Under the pieces are notes generated by a model that was not told where the DNA came from, did no database searches, and saw nothing but the letters and a program-made list of their open reading frames with translations. Shown one piece after another: positions 47,158 through 59,123 of a DNA stretch of 64,000 nucleotides. This DNA is from Apiospora phragmitis. Its lineage: Eukaryota; Ascomycota; Sordariomycetes; Amphisphaeriales; Apiosporaceae. Both the position numbers and the translations under genes were made by a program. Each line of letters starts with the position of its first letter. Position 1 is the first letter of the stretch. The stretch is taken from assembly GCA_038363925.1 (NCBI GenBank), contig JAQQWL010000002.1:1984001-2048000 (forward strand), read 5' to 3'.

Positions 47158-47964
47158 TCAGATATCCACACCATCCCCGGCTTGTGTGTGCATGACTAAA
47201 CCACCACCTCCCCTTTTCTCCTTGAAAGCCCGAACGATGTGATCACGCTCCTCCACCCCCGTGAACACCAGCTGCTGTCCCTCGCACCAGCCCTTGGCCA
47301 TCTCCCGCTCGCTGGCCCAGACGCAGCGTAAGTACCCCTCAAGGTTAAGCGGCACGGCCCACGCGCCCACCTCGACCACGAAGGCGTACTTGCGGCACCG
47401 CTGGCCCGACGGGATTATCAATTCGTTGTAGCCGGTCGCGGTGACGATCTTGTTGGCCGTGAGACCACTTGCAAAAATCAACCCACACGTTTGATGTCAG
47501 TAAATAAACCCGTGGCTTATAGGACAACTTCGAGAAAGAAAGCATAGACTGGATTGGAGTAAACTTACGTCCCCTCGTAGTCGGTCTTGTTGCTGACGGG
47601 CGGGGGCCGCGAAAAATCAAATGGTGCATGAAGAAGATTCCGACGGCGTCAGTGTAGGTGAAGGCGGCGAAGCCATGATATCCGTCCCCTTATTGCTGCT
47701 GCTGCTGCCAGCGAGGCTAGGATCAGACTTCTTGGCGATTTGGGTATCATGGCCCTTGGTTCCGGTTACAACCGTGGCCGTGCTCGAGGTTTCGACGAGC
47801 TGTTGCTGGTTGGTCGTCTCTTCGTTAATGGTAGCGAGGGACCGCGTGAGCTTGGTCTGAGAGGCCGGGTCAGACTCTTTGGTTTCGTGGGGTTCCTTGG
47901 CCCTTGCAGCGAAGTTCTGGGCGGCATCCTTGAGCAGGCCGTGAAGGAAAGCCTCATCGGCCAT
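47158..47964 (-). CDS. hypothetical protein, frame change between exons
   Basis: The start MADEAFLHGLLKDAAQNFAA is followed by a Ser/Thr-rich low-complexity stretch to PTLTPSESSSC. One base later the frame must change to read APFDFSRPPPVSNKTDYEGT, whose exon ends at GTAAGT near 47567. After the intron (acceptor TTGCAAG), GLTANKIVTATGYNELIIPS follows, then CRKYAFVVEVGAWAVPLNLE, CVWASEREMAKGWCEGQQL and an end at 47158. The second half looks folded and conserved; I do not recognise the family. The frame change near 47620-47635 may be an assembly error or an undetected small intron. Confidence 0.5.
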
Positions 47965-49130
47965 GTTGGGGTTGGAAGATGTGCGAGGCGGTTATGATTA
48001 TGATGGCGTGGAGGGCCTTAGGAGCTATTAGCAATGGTGTTTCAGTTCCCTGCTCAATGTCGACTGGGAATGTGGTGTCTGGGGGAAGGTGAGCAACTCT
48101 CGAGTTGACATCATGAAGAAACGAGTGACTGCAGGGGTTCAAATCAGAAAAAACGAAAGACAAAACATGTTAGGCATAAACAACCACCACCAAACCTTCC
48201 GTAGCAAGCAAATCCCCCAAAAGCAAATTACTCAGCTCATGCGCACTGTTATTCTAGGACCGGTAGAAGCAAACATTCACGTAAATGGGTCTCTATGTTT
48301 TCATTGATATCTAAACAGACGAGTCGACGACGGAGTAGGAAGTCCACTGATATTAACATCGTAGACGTACTATTGAAAAAGTACAGCATAAACACTTAAG
48401 AGTATCTCAGTAAGAGCAAATGAAACAGAGGGATCGAAAAGAATGAGGGAGACGAACAGAAAACGAGAGAGACAAAGGAAAAAAAAAGGAGGAATAACTT
48501 CGATAGCAGACGGATGATCGTACGTGACTAGCACAAACTGGTCGGCAGTTCGGAGAGAATCGACCGTGGGGGTTATTGACAATCGCGGAAAGCGGCCGAG
48601 AGGGCCTACTCAGTTGAGCTGAGTGAAGCTAAAAGGGGTTCCTAGGAAGACCAGTGTGGGTGTGATCAAATCAAATCCGTGTCGTTAGCCACTCGGCCAC
48701 GCAGCCACTTTCCATCATTAGAACCGATAGAAAATCTGTTTGTTATCAGTACCTATGTATTACCCCTAGACATTATTTATTGATTGGGTAGGTAGGTAAG
48801 CTCATAAAGTGAGTACGGCCCCAAAGGTGACCAAGCAACCAAGACACTACATAGTAAAACCCTCCAAGCCCACACCTATGCTTCACATGTTGTACACTTC
48901 ACAATTTTTTCCACTCTGGGGTTTCTGACTGAAAGTACCTATTTGAAGGGTGCCTGGAATTACGCCATCCTTTCACAACACAACCGTTGAATTGGAATTC
49001 TCTATCACCACTCAACTTCGTTCGCTTGAGTTCTCCAACCTGAAAATCTTCTTTTTACGAGAACAACAACCAACCAATACTATAAGTCAATTCAGAAGAA
49101 CATGGCTAGAAGAAGAATCCCGACCTGAAC
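47965..49130. other. intergenic with tRNA-like half
   Basis: About 1.2 kb without a protein gene. On the minus strand near 48676-48712, GGCCGAGTGGCTAACG resembles the D-arm of tRNA-Ser/Leu, but no matching T-arm follows, so no tRNA is called. Confidence 0.4.
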
Positions 49131-49811
49131 ATGGCTCTTTCATGGGATGGAATGAACTGGATTGACGCCAATGGTCGGCGTTTTCTAAGCAAAAGAGACG
49201 CGAGAATCATCATGCGCCGGTTTCTTTCATTCTTTCCCAGCACCAACACTCGTACCACGGAGATGGCCGTCTTCCGTCTCTTCAATGCCGCCACCGAGAA
49301 GGTCGGGATGTGCCCTCAGATGACGCCCGAAGTATTCTTCCAGCAGCTCAAGAGCGTTGTCAACTGGATTTCCGACCGTCCTACCAGCCAGAACATGGCC
49401 AACGTCCCGGCGTCTACGATCCACCAGTTCTTCGTGTCCTGCATCATCGCCCGCAGCCGCGTCACTGTCGTCCTCGACAACGTGAAGGAGGACCCCTTCT
49501 TCATGGAGGCCCAGTGCAACCCTGAGTGGCTCAAGAAATCGATCATGACCGAGGGGATCGACAACTTCAAGAAGGTCTTTCGACAGACCTACCCCTTCGA
49601 CGAGAAGCGCCTTATCCAGTACGGCCTGACGGCCAGCTACGATTCCGATCACGAGGGCCTGGATGAGAGCGACGAAGAGGACTTCGATGAGACATGGCTT
49701 GAGGACTTAGCTATCGACAAGGAGAATTCCGATGACACATCCATGCAGGATGTAGCTACCAACGAGGAGAACTCTGATGAGACATCCACTCAGGATGTAG
49801 ATATGGACTGA
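49131..49811 (+). CDS. hypothetical protein with acidic repeat tail
   Basis: Single-exon frame of 226 residues. It starts MALSWDGMNWIDANGRRFLS, then NTRTTEMAVFRLFNAATEKV, MTPEVFFQQLKSVVNWISDR and NFKKVFRQTYPFDEKRLIQY, a mostly helical domain I do not recognise. The last 45 residues are acidic. Two 15-residue units follow one another: KENSDDTSMQDVATN and EENSDETSTQDVDMD. No signal peptide or membrane segment. Probably a real lineage-specific gene because frame, codon use and length are convincing. Confidence 0.55.
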   Translation: MALSWDGMNWIDANGRRFLSKRDARIIMRRFLSFFPSTNTRTTEMAVFRLFNAATEKVGMCPQMTPEVFFQQLKSVVNWISDRPTSQNMANVPASTIHQFFVSCIIARSRVTVVLDNVKEDPFFMEAQCNPEWLKKSIMTEGIDNFKKVFRQTYPFDEKRLIQYGLTASYDSDHEGLDESDEEDFDETWLEDLAIDKENSDDTSMQDVATNEENSDETSTQDVDMD

Positions 49812-50167
49812 TATGCTTGGATACGCCTGGATTGGTTAGGTTGCTGTGTGGAGATATCTGGGTATGTTGCTGCTTGCTCTTTGGCAGCCGTCTCGGCCTC
49901 TTCGGATTCTTTCCGTAGGCCTGGGAGATCTTGAGCGAGAGAATGCATTCCGATAGATCAATAAATTCGTACTTGCACTATGATTAGTATATATCTGTGA
50001 TGTTTCTTCTACACCGCAACCCAAGTGCTGATTGACACATTGCGGCGCTGCCTTTCATAAACCCATTACTCTGAGCCGGCACAAATAATACGTGTGGGGG
50101 TGAGTGTGTTATGCCAAACTGTCAAGCAGACGATCACGAACAGTTGGACACGGGTTGATGTCTATCC
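49812..50167. other. short intergenic region
   Basis: Flank before the truncated SDR; the missing SDR N-terminus is not found here. Confidence 0.45.
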
Positions 50168-50787
50168 ATCAAGGTCGATATTGCTTCCTATGTCCCGTTT
50201 GACCAGACGAACCCCGACGAGTACAACCGCGTTCTTGGGATCAATGCCAAGAGCGTGTTTCTTGTCATACGTGTTGTGACCAAAGTCATGCAATCACAAG
50301 AACCAGCCGTGGTAGACCTCGGACGGCATGTGAATCGAGAGGTCGACCGAGGCTCTATTGTGAACGTCTCCTCTATGATGGCCCATTTTGCCGTAGCCAC
50401 AAAGCTGCCGTACACGGCATCCAAGCACGCGATTACGGGCATCACCAGGGCTGCAGGTACGTACCAAGCAGATGGCCCCGGAATACATCTTCTTCATGGC
50501 CACGATGCTGACTTTGACTGCGCACAGTTATGGATTACAAATCCTTTGGCATCCGCATCAACGACGTATGTCCAATTTGGGTTAAAACGCCCATGTTTGA
50601 GGAGGAGAGCCGCAGGACACCCCAGATGCCTCAGATTATAGAGACACTTTCACCTCTCAAACGACCTATTGAACCTGACGAGGTTTCCGCGGCTTGCCTG
50701 TATCTATGTATTCCCCGTTCACTGGCTACCAATGGTGCTAGCTTGACACTGGATACGGGTCTCACGGCAGGGCCAATGATTGCGTGA
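50168..50787 (+). pseudogene. short-chain dehydrogenase/reductase, N-terminally truncated
   Basis: SDR-family remnant. It begins abruptly at VDIASYVPFDQTNPDEYNRV, continues LGINAKSVFLVIRVVTKVM, SIVNVSSMMAHFAV (catalytic Ser strand) and YTASKHAITGITRAA (YxxxK motif). A GTACGT...CACAG intron (50457-50527) joins to MDYKSFGIRINDVCPIWVKT, and it ends DTGLTAGPMIA. The Rossmann TGxxxGIG segment and the NNAG motif (about 80 residues) are absent upstream, so it cannot bind NAD(P) normally. A lost 5' part is the best explanation. It is not the same subfamily as the SDR at 51 kb. Confidence 0.65.
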
Positions 50788-50915
50788 ATAAGCGCACGCC
50801 ATCTTATCTTCATATATTAATTTCTGTAACTCCATTCCAATATATTCTAGTGTACAACATTTAACGAAAAAGAAAGCTCGAAAGATCAAATCATATGCAG
50901 GTGCATTGCAGCACT

Positions 50916-51984
50916 TCATATGTTTAACGCAATATCTGACTGAATTTGGTTCAATACCCCCAGAAGTTCCTCGACGAACCGTTGTTGCACCCGTTGGCCC
51001 CATTTATCTGTAACCTGGCATCTAGGGCTTGAAGGGCAGTTAGCACATGCTAATGTGAAGATTGATAGTTGGTATAACTCACGTCTCGACCTGGCAGTTT
51101 GATAGGTATTGCCCATTCGTCTCCAGGCCAGCCAATAGGCCATGGACCAGGACACGGCTGCCTTCTTCGGTGGAACGGGCCAAGGCCTTCTCGAACAACT
51201 TGTACGCACGGCTGTCTGCAGACTCCTGGGCCAGGTTGGACTTGCAGAAGCTCGGGTTCGGTGTGTTGATGATCGAGTCCCCTTTACCCGTGGCACTCGA
51301 CCTCTTGGCAAGCTCGCGCACGGCGAAGAGGACGAGCAGCTTGCTCAGGGGGTAGCGGCCGCTCATGTTGGCAGTCTTCTCGTCATCGAGCCTCTCGATT
51401 ATGCTAGAGTCCTTGTCGGGATCCAACTCTGCGAGCGGTGCCATGTTATACAAGGCGCTGTTGGGGATCACAAAGCGGCTGATCTGCCCCGTCGCCTTGC
51501 CGGACTCGCGCATCTTGGGCAGGAGGAGCAGATACAGCAGGAAAGTGCTGATGACATTGACGTTCAGGGTCTTCTCGTGACCCTCGCTCAGATCCCACTT
51601 TGTGGTCATGACACCGGCGTTGGCCAGTACGCCATCGAGCCGTGGAAGTTCGGTGAAGGCACGGCTCGCGAAGGCCTTGACGGAGTCATAGCTGTCCATG
51701 TCAAGAGGCCAGACTTCGATGGCTGACGAAGGCTGGTTGGTGATGTCAAGGATCCTCTTCTTGGCATCTTCGCCTTTGGCCACAGTGCGGACGCCCATTA
51801 TCAACTTGCCCACGCCGAGCCGTGACAGGTGGAGGCTGGACTCGAATCCAAGCCCGCCGTTGGCACCGGTCACGATGAAGATTTGTTCATGGATGCCAGG
51901 GATGGCTTCTGGGACAGGGATCTTGGCGAAAAGCTTTGAGCCTACCACGGATTTCACTCCGTAAAGCGCTGAAGGGATAGACAT
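50916..51984 (-). CDS. short-chain dehydrogenase (retinol-dehydrogenase-like)
   Basis: NAD(P)-dependent oxidoreductase of 335 residues; substrate unknown. Exons 51083-51984 and 50916-51021 join in phase around a 61-bp intron. The cofactor motif TGANGGLG is at residues 39-46, NAG at 122-124, a serine in IPNSAL at 176 as candidate catalytic residue, and YPLSK (Tyr211, Lys215) completes the active site. LLYLLLLPKM is the usual helix before it. The end FVEELLGVLNQIQ is typical of this subfamily. Intact, and divergent from the Zn2Cys6 regulator gene with 546 bp between the two starts, so the regulator may control it. Confidence 0.85.
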
Positions 51985-52530
51985 TGCGGTTTGTGGGTTG
52001 CTGGAGACTTGGGAGATGAAGTTGTTGTATCGAAGTATGGCAGTGCCGTGAAGAAGAATTCAGAGTGGGTTGAGGAATGTTGAGGTATGTAAAGACTGCG
52101 CTTTCTTGTTTGATGGAAGAACTCGAGGACTTGTCAATGCTTCTATATTTCAAGTTGGCTGCCTCTAGGTGCCAGGCTTACTAGCACTTTGGCTTACACA
52201 CGGAGTTAGTAGCTCCAGATGGATAAAGCCTTATGCGCCGATAGAAAGGACGCTAGCCGATGCACAAATCCCCCCGAGGTGCAATTCCTTACGCTAATTC
52301 GTTCGGGGATAGTGTATGGGTCTCCAATAACTAGCGGGCTTCAGGATGACGGGCTTAATATCTCCGTCGGACGAAGGATTACGAAAGGACCTACAGTAAG
52401 CAGGTTATTATGTAGTTGCCTAAAAAGCGTCAAAGCCCGCTGACCGCAGCATTAACCAGTCATTCACTCTGATTAATAGAATACATCCATCAAAGCTCAT
52501 TTTATTGATTAAACACCTCAGATACCTTCC
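51985..52530. promoter_or_regulatory. shared divergent promoter of the SDR and Zn2Cys6 genes
   Basis: 546 bp between two start codons. Zn2Cys6 regulators often bind CGG-type half-sites near their own gene. I see scattered CGG/CCG words but no clear spaced pair that I would call an operator. Confidence 0.4.
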
Positions 52531-54862
52531 ATGGCTACTCTTGATGGCGTCCACAGGAGAGTTGAGAAGCGGAATCGGCCGCCCGTCTCTTGCGAACCTT
52601 GTCGAACCCGCAAGTACGTGAGCTGAGAGATCCAATGACCCTGGCGATGCTATGAAGCTTACCTTACACCTTCAGACAGAAATGCAATCGCAGTCTACCA
52701 TGCGACACCTGCATCAAGCGTGGCAAATCCACAGCTTGTGTCTATGCGCCCAATGCCAGCCGAGCCAGGCCAGAACTCAACAAGTCCCGGGACATGAAGG
52801 ACAGGTTGAATAACCTCGAGAGACTAGTGTATTCTTTTCTGGCCGGTGAAGCACCTGCTAAAACCAGCCCATCGATTGCGGATGGAAACAACAGCACGGA
52901 TAGTGAGGATACTTCGACACTAATCAATACACCACCCAGTCTCAGCAGGCCAAACGGAGATGCGCCACTCTCCCCAGAAACACCTAATCTCCAGCATACG
53001 GGAGACGGCCAAGTGAACTACATCGACCCTAGCCATTGGCTATCTATCCTCGATGACATCAAGGAGGTGCGAGAGCACTTGTCCGTTCCGAACCAAACCA
53101 TGGCGCAGAGTGCCATGGCCTTCGACACAAACCGCCTGTCACCAGAAGCCGGTTTCTTGCCTATGCCAACTCAGACCTTTAGCCTCAGTGACGCTGTGAG
53201 CGCATTGCCAGCCCAATCCACATGCGACAGGCTGATATCTTGGTACTTCAACGCTCGTTTTATGGTCTTAGGTATGGAAAAGCTCTTATTGACTGTTGTA
53301 ATAAATTGGAGACTGACCCTCGGTTAAGGTGTCGTGCACCCTGCCAAATTCCAAGTCGAGGTAAGTCTACATACCTGTAATTACTCATTGAAAGCGATAT
53401 CTGCTTACCAAGGCCCCAGTACACAGCATTCTGGGAGTCCCCGTCAGCAGCATCGCCATTATGGGTAGCTCTGCTATTCTCAATCCTAAGCATTGCAGCA
53501 GGTCTACGACTGGTCACGAACATCATAGAGCCCGCTGGCTCCGTTCCCCCAATAAGCAAGTTGCAACAAATCACAGTGAAATGCCTGGTTCTAGGTCGAT
53601 ACACCACCGCCAATGCATATGCTCTCGAGGCGTTTGTGCTTCATCTCCAAAGTGGCTGGTTCTCCCTCGATACGTCACCTGTAGATCTGTGGTTTGAGAT
53701 GGGCACTGTGATCCGGCTGGCGTTACGCATGGGGTACCACCGCGACCCCAGCAAGCTCGCGGGTATTTCGCCCTATGACGGTGAGATGCGGCGGCGAGTC
53801 TGGCTCAATATAGTCCAAGTGGATGCATTGATGTCGTATCAGAATGGCTACCCCAGCATGGTCCCCAGCGAGTACTGCGACACAGACGTGCCACGAAATC
53901 TGGAGGACTCCGACCTTCGTGTTGATATGGCGGCCTTGCCGCCATCCAGACCACTCAACGAGCAGACGCCCGTTCTCTACGTCATTGTCAAAGCCGGTGT
54001 GATGGCGGTCTTCAAAAGGATTGTCGCCCACACACAGTCAATTTCCGTCAAACCATACGCCCACACATTGCTACTGGACAATGAGATGAATCAGGCATAT
54101 AATGCCGTGCCGTACCTGCTGAGGCAACGGGATATCAAGCAATCCTTTCTGGACCACGCTGTCCTTATATGGCAAAGGTGCACGATAGAGCTTCTCTATC
54201 TCAAGGGACTAATTATCCTCCACCGACGATATATCAATTATGACCAGCAAAGCCCAGACTTTGAGCCCTCACGTCGCGCTTGTGTACAAGCAGCGCTCGA
54301 TATCCTTGCCCGCCAAGCGGAGGTCCACGAAGCATGCGCACCTGGTGGCCGGCTATACGAGGACCAGTGGATATTCGCAGCGCTGTCCGCGCACGACTTT
54401 CTCCTTGCCGCCATGGTGGTCTCTCTTGACCTATCCGTCCGCATGCGATCCAGCGGTCAGCATTTGCCGAGCAGTGAGACGGAGTACCAACAACTCGCCG
54501 GCAAGGAGTATAGAGCGCTGCGGATTTCTGAGCGGATATGGGCTGCTAGCAGTGCTATTTCCCCTGAAGCCAACATCGCAGCCCTGGCACTCGACCTGAT
54601 GATCAAGAAGGTAGCGGAGAAAGATACGGGCCTCTTCTTCCCCCATGATACTGGACTCGAGCAGATGGAATTTACTTCAGATTCCGAGCTGCCCTATGCG
54701 GGCGTTGTTTGCCAGATGATTGACGGATCCGAAATCATTGATTGGGTAAGTTCGATTCGTATCATAATGCCACTACCAGCACTTTTCTAATGGTTGGAAT
54801 AGGGATTGCTTGATCAGTATTTCCAGAATATGGACCCTTCGACAATGGATGTCACATTCTAA
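52531..54862 (+). CDS. Zn2Cys6 transcription factor with fungal-specific middle homology region
   Basis: Nuclear regulator of 698 residues. Five exons: 52531-52613, 52676-53271, 53329-53360 (32 bp), 53420-54745 and 54803-54862; all phases fit. The binuclear zinc cluster spans the first intron: CEPCRTRKQKC, then CDTCIKRGKSTAC, followed by a basic linker and the helix MKDRLNNLERLVYSFL. The middle homology region has ESPSAASPLWVALLFSIL, ALEAFVLHLQSGWF, VIRLALRMGYHRDPSKL and GEMRRRVWLNIVQVDALMSY, the fungal_trans signature. Intact. Its place opposite an intact SDR suggests a small local pathway; target genes are inference. Confidence 0.9.
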
Positions 54863-56636
54863 GCTATCGCGGCATGAGGTCCCCATCGTGGGTGAATTAC
54901 CTTGAGCTTTCTCCCTGGTGGACGTACCAATAGTCCGTCAATCAGGTTCTGGTTCTCTATACATAACTTCGAGACGGGCAGAAAGTTTTCGAGAGAAGTA
55001 CGCGGTGACAATCAATCGGTACAGAAACAACCATCTTAACGTCACCTCCAACTATATTTCATACGTCGCGCGTTATTCTGAGGTAGTTAATTTTGATGTC
55101 GCGGTCTACAGAGCCTGCATTCGGACCAGGATCTGGAATCCTTAAAGGGAGTATGAGGTCGTTGGCAGGAAACAATTACACATAAAAGGGACCAGGCGCA
55201 AGCTACGGTTGGAAAGGCCGAGTGATCTGCAGCAATGACCCAAAAAAGACAGAAAGAAAGACATTATCAAGGAGTAGTAAAAGGGGAACTCGACCCAGAT
55301 ACTCCGGAGGGATCGGAAGCTACATGCTTTGTCAAATGCTTTCCACCGAAACGGCATTGTAAATAATACGCCCACACTAACCCGAGGCTCTTGATGGACT
55401 CTGTCAGCTTGCCTGTCTCACATACTGCCTACTGACTGGTATGCTGAAGTCAGCCCGCTTCTGCCTAATTGCATGCAGCCATTCCCAGCTCCAAGCTAGC
55501 CGGGAAATGTTACAGCGCACCACCACTATCGACCACTCCCTATCAGCCCAGCTCCAATCGCCAGGGAGCACCCCTCAACAATGCCCTCGGTCACATGGTC
55601 CGGTCCGCTGGGTAAGGCGAAAGCTTAATGCAGGGTTTGTCCCGCCCACAAGGACTCGGCTACTGCGAACAGCAAGACTATACTCTTTCAGATTCTGATG
55701 TCTAAAGCAGTAATTGTGGCTTTTGGGTTGGGTATCTTTGGAGGAACGAGCCTCATGCGAATGACAGCTCGATGAGCTTCGTCCTTCCACTATTGGAAAC
55801 ACCAATACAGATTTCCGACCCTTTACGCGCGAGGCCTTTAGTGAACGAAGGGCAATACATGACCGGTGGCTAACTCGAGGTGGCAAAAATGACTGCACTA
55901 TGGTCACTTGTTTGACGCCTTTTGGGCAAGGCATACAACTTCGTCATCTTGGTATGCTGGCGTGCCGACGCTGCCCACCTGCCACTCGTGAGTTGGAAAA
56001 CCTGCGGATTTAACGGCCTCGAAATGATTCAAGCCACAAGTATCGATCGATCTTCTTTATCAATCTCGACTAAGACCGGAGTCGCGGATAGCTGGGACAG
56101 AAGCCAACGATTGGCGTGTAATTAGACTTCTGGTGATACAAGTACATATGCATTGTCATCGTTACGCTTCTTCGTCCATGAGCAAGCAGCGAAGGAGCTG
56201 GGGTCATATCGGTTGAGGAATAGGCCTCTTTCTGATACCTCGATTATCTTGATCTGTACTAATGGGAAACACAAACCCATTCACCCTCTGCCTCTTACTC
56301 CTTGCCAGTCATTCCCTAATACTTATACAGCCTACTACTGATCCTTTGCAAATCAACCTCTTCATGAAAAATATAAGCAGTTGCAGGCTAACACTCATCA
56401 CCACGCATTTTAAAATGACTAATATGTTATCAGTGGTGGAGAATCAAGACGCAATCTCCACAGAACTTCAGCTTTAATGCTCCTGGGGCAGATCGTGGAC
56501 TGAATTTAAGCCTCTTCAACTGCATTTGATTGCTCTATCACCCGGTAAGTGAGCACCATGATATTCAATTCATATCTCATGGCGCTTACAGGTTGCTAGC
56601 TTGAAGGATGTCGGGTCATCAATCGAGCGGCGCAAT
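54863..56636. other. intergenic, no gene recognised
   Basis: About 1.8 kb without recognisable genes or repeats. Upstream exons of the C2H2 gene could lie at its right end. Confidence 0.4.
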
Positions 56637-57415
56637 ATGTCCGACTACCCGTGGAATATTGAATTCGGCGATGATTTGAACATCAACTTGGATTACGGCA
56701 ACGCCGATCTGCCTGAGGATCACCAAGTCTCGCCCTCTGTGGAGTCGTCCTCTCTGAATTACGGCGACAATGGCTTCCAGTACCCGGTTGACCTCAACAT
56801 CTTCAACTCCATTGAACCATTAGTATGCCAAACAAACTACCCCCCTCCAGGAGATTATGGGGGTAATATGTGGCTACAGGGCCACTCTCAGCCTCAATGG
56901 CCGCCTGAACCGCCCCTGCAACCAACAGTGAATCCATGGAGCATCCATTACATGGAAGGTGGGCAGTCTTCGCCCCCACGGCCCCCGCGCGCCTCCCGAA
57001 ACACCCCAGATCTCCACAGGGAAGACAGATCCCCCTGTCCATTCTCGCCAACCTTTTCTCGCAGAAGCTCTGGGCATCTGCACCGATTCCCATGCTGCGA
57101 GTGTACCTTCAAGAAGTCCAATGACCTGAAGAGACATTCATCCACAGTGCATGGCGAGCAAAACGACGTCAGCAAACGTTATCGGTGCTCTTGCGGCTAT
57201 TCCAATGCATGCAAAGACAACTATCTGAGACACCATACCGGCGGCAAACGCCAGCGGGCGACCTGCAACAAAGTTACTGAGCACGTGTCCCTGAGGAACG
57301 CTTCGAGTGTTACTGCGGCACGGATGACTGCTCTGCCTTGGTGCATCTGCAGCATGTCACTGGGTGCATCGTAGGCCACCATGGCCCTTCAGGCCGTCCA
57401 AGGCGTCTTTCTTGA
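56637..57415 (+). CDS. C2H2-type zinc-finger protein, one apparent single-base shift
   Basis: Begins MSDYPWNIEFGDDLNINLDY; the first about 150 residues are Pro/Ser/Asn-rich, like an activation region. Finger 1 reads CCECTFKKSNDLKRHSSTVH (C-x2-C...H-x4-H). Finger 2 is variant: YRCSCGYSNACKDNYLRHH. After TCNKVTEHVS a one-base loss in TGTCCCTGAG (TGTCCCCTGAG fits) shifts to EERFECYCGTDDCSALVHLQ, then HVTGCIVGHHG, which supplies a third Cys/His unit and ends at 57413-57415. Read without that correction the protein stops at 57374. Probably a DNA-binding regulator; target unknown. Confidence 0.65.
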
Positions 57416-57768
57416 TTGCCTGGGGATGGATTACTACGTTTGGAAACCAACAAGTCAAAGTCAGCTGCGACAGGGGATTAGGGGACGCCACCACCAGTCG
57501 GAGTGCGCTCCCCGTCCTTCTCTACCACCCCCACGATCGCTAGCTTTCGTTGGTTTCGTCTGTGCCGTTTCTACACATCTACGGCAGAGCAGCAACACTA
57601 CTGCTGCTCCTTTATCGCTTCGCGATACTGCAGATTTCATGGGTCTTGCACCCTTGAGCTGACTGGCACCTATTTCTTATCGTTATATCGGAGGAAGCCA
57701 ATAGTTTGGGAAACATGTCAAAATCGCAAAAAGGAATGAAAAAACTGGAAAAAGAAGAAACACTCAAG

Positions 57769-57808
<40 letters not shown>

Positions 57809-58868
57809 CAAAGGACAAAAAAACTCGGAAAAGATAAAAGCCCAAATTAGGAGAGGGACATAGCCTATGTAGCTTCATACTGTCAATTCAACTACGTCAC
57901 TCTCTGTAATATGTTTGACTATCACAATACTTGTACTTCGCAGTTTGACGCTGCAGAAGATTCGTAGCTATTGAGACAATTCGCAAACAATCTCTAGGAG
58001 GACGCAATGCATCATAGATGGCTGGTGCTACCATCACCGGTTCACCTTTTCTTTTCGCTCCTTTTTCCCTTCTCTTCTGTAGCATCAGAGAGCAGGGAAC
58101 GGTACAGAAGCCTGGCTTGGCGGTCATAGGACTCTCGTTGATGATATACAGGCTTGTTACTGTGGTCGGCGGTCTGCCTTGGGTGTCAGACACCAGGACA
58201 TGACCCCCTGTAGCGCCCCCGCCTACGATTGGTCAGGGATGGCCTGGGACAATTTGTCTAAGCCCCGTCATGCCTCTTTCGAGGCCTAAAATTCCATTCG
58301 AGACCTAAATTCCCATTCGTACGTTTACGGCATTGCTTGGAATCTTCAAATGGGTGTCGGTGCGGTAGTACCGAGCACGTGTCTGAGCCGGCTCTGAACG
58401 GAAAGCCGAATTTATTAGTTGCGTTGAGGCCTAATTCCGAGAGACTAGTTGGGCTTTGTTGGAGCCCAATCGGTGTAGGAACTCAATATATAAAAGTCCA
58501 TTGGTGCGCGATGGCGGGAGAGGCTTCTTGGAGTGAGTTGAAGATGAGAGTATGTCACTTGGACAGCCTACCAGCACACACTATACTGCATTGTTGCATC
58601 GTTGCATCGTTGCAATCCCTTGTCCCATCAAGCTGTCGACACAAATTTCTAGAAAGTTTTGGAAGCATATTTGATCGAATCGAACGACCAAGAGTCCCCT
58701 ATTGCCTTGGAAAAAGCCCGGCCAAGCCATTAGGTAGGTGGGATACCCAATGTACTTTCGAAGTTGGTAGGAAAAGGAGCTTTTTACTGACTTGTCCACT
58801 ACACAAGGCCTGGTAACTGAGGCTCGCACCTGATTACCACAACCCTCTCTCTCATAAGAAACGATCTA
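57416..58868. other. intergenic with GA repeat
   Basis: No gene recognised. Contains a (GA)n microsatellite at about 57772-57802 and a short TTGCATCG tandem near 58594-58614. Confidence 0.5.
57772..57802. repeat. (GA)n microsatellite
   Basis: About 15 uninterrupted GA units. Confidence 0.9.
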
Positions 58869-59123
58869 ATGTCCCGTACCATCACAGGCGACCGCAACAA
58901 AGACATCAGCGCAGCCTACTCGGAACTGGTAGCCAAGCGAGCCCAGCCCATCGTACGGCCGGTGGACGATGACTACCTCTCCACATCGCACCGAGGAGTC
59001 AAGCAGCGGGAGCGGCGCTGGGTCAAGAGGGAAATCCGGCGCAAGGAAGCCGCCGAAGGCTCGTGGGAGCCCCCGGCAGCATGGGCCGACGCAGAGTTCC
59101 CGGAGCTCGGGCACAGGCGATGA
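58869..59123 (+). CDS. small basic hypothetical protein
   Basis: 84 residues: MSRTITGDRNKDISAAYSEL, then KRAQPIVRPVDDDYLSTSHR and a basic helix RGVKQRERRWVKREIRRKEA. It ends PAAWADAEFPELGHRR. The frame stays open about seven codons upstream, so an earlier exon is possible. Composition is protein-like with high charge; no family recognised. Could be chance. Confidence 0.35.
   Translation: MSRTITGDRNKDISAAYSELVAKRAQPIVRPVDDDYLSTSHRGVKQRERRWVKREIRRKEAAEGSWEPPAAWADAEFPELGHRR

Noticed and set aside
48676..48712. tRNA-Ser/Leu-like 5' half on the minus strand
   Set aside because: GGCCGAGTGGCTAACG fits a D-arm, but no B-box or matching acceptor end follows within 150 bp.
52614..52675. Zn2Cys6 gene with acceptor directly before AAATGC
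   Set aside because: That site breaks the frame; the acceptor three to five bases earlier (TTCAG) gives RKQKC and restores the zinc-cluster spacing.
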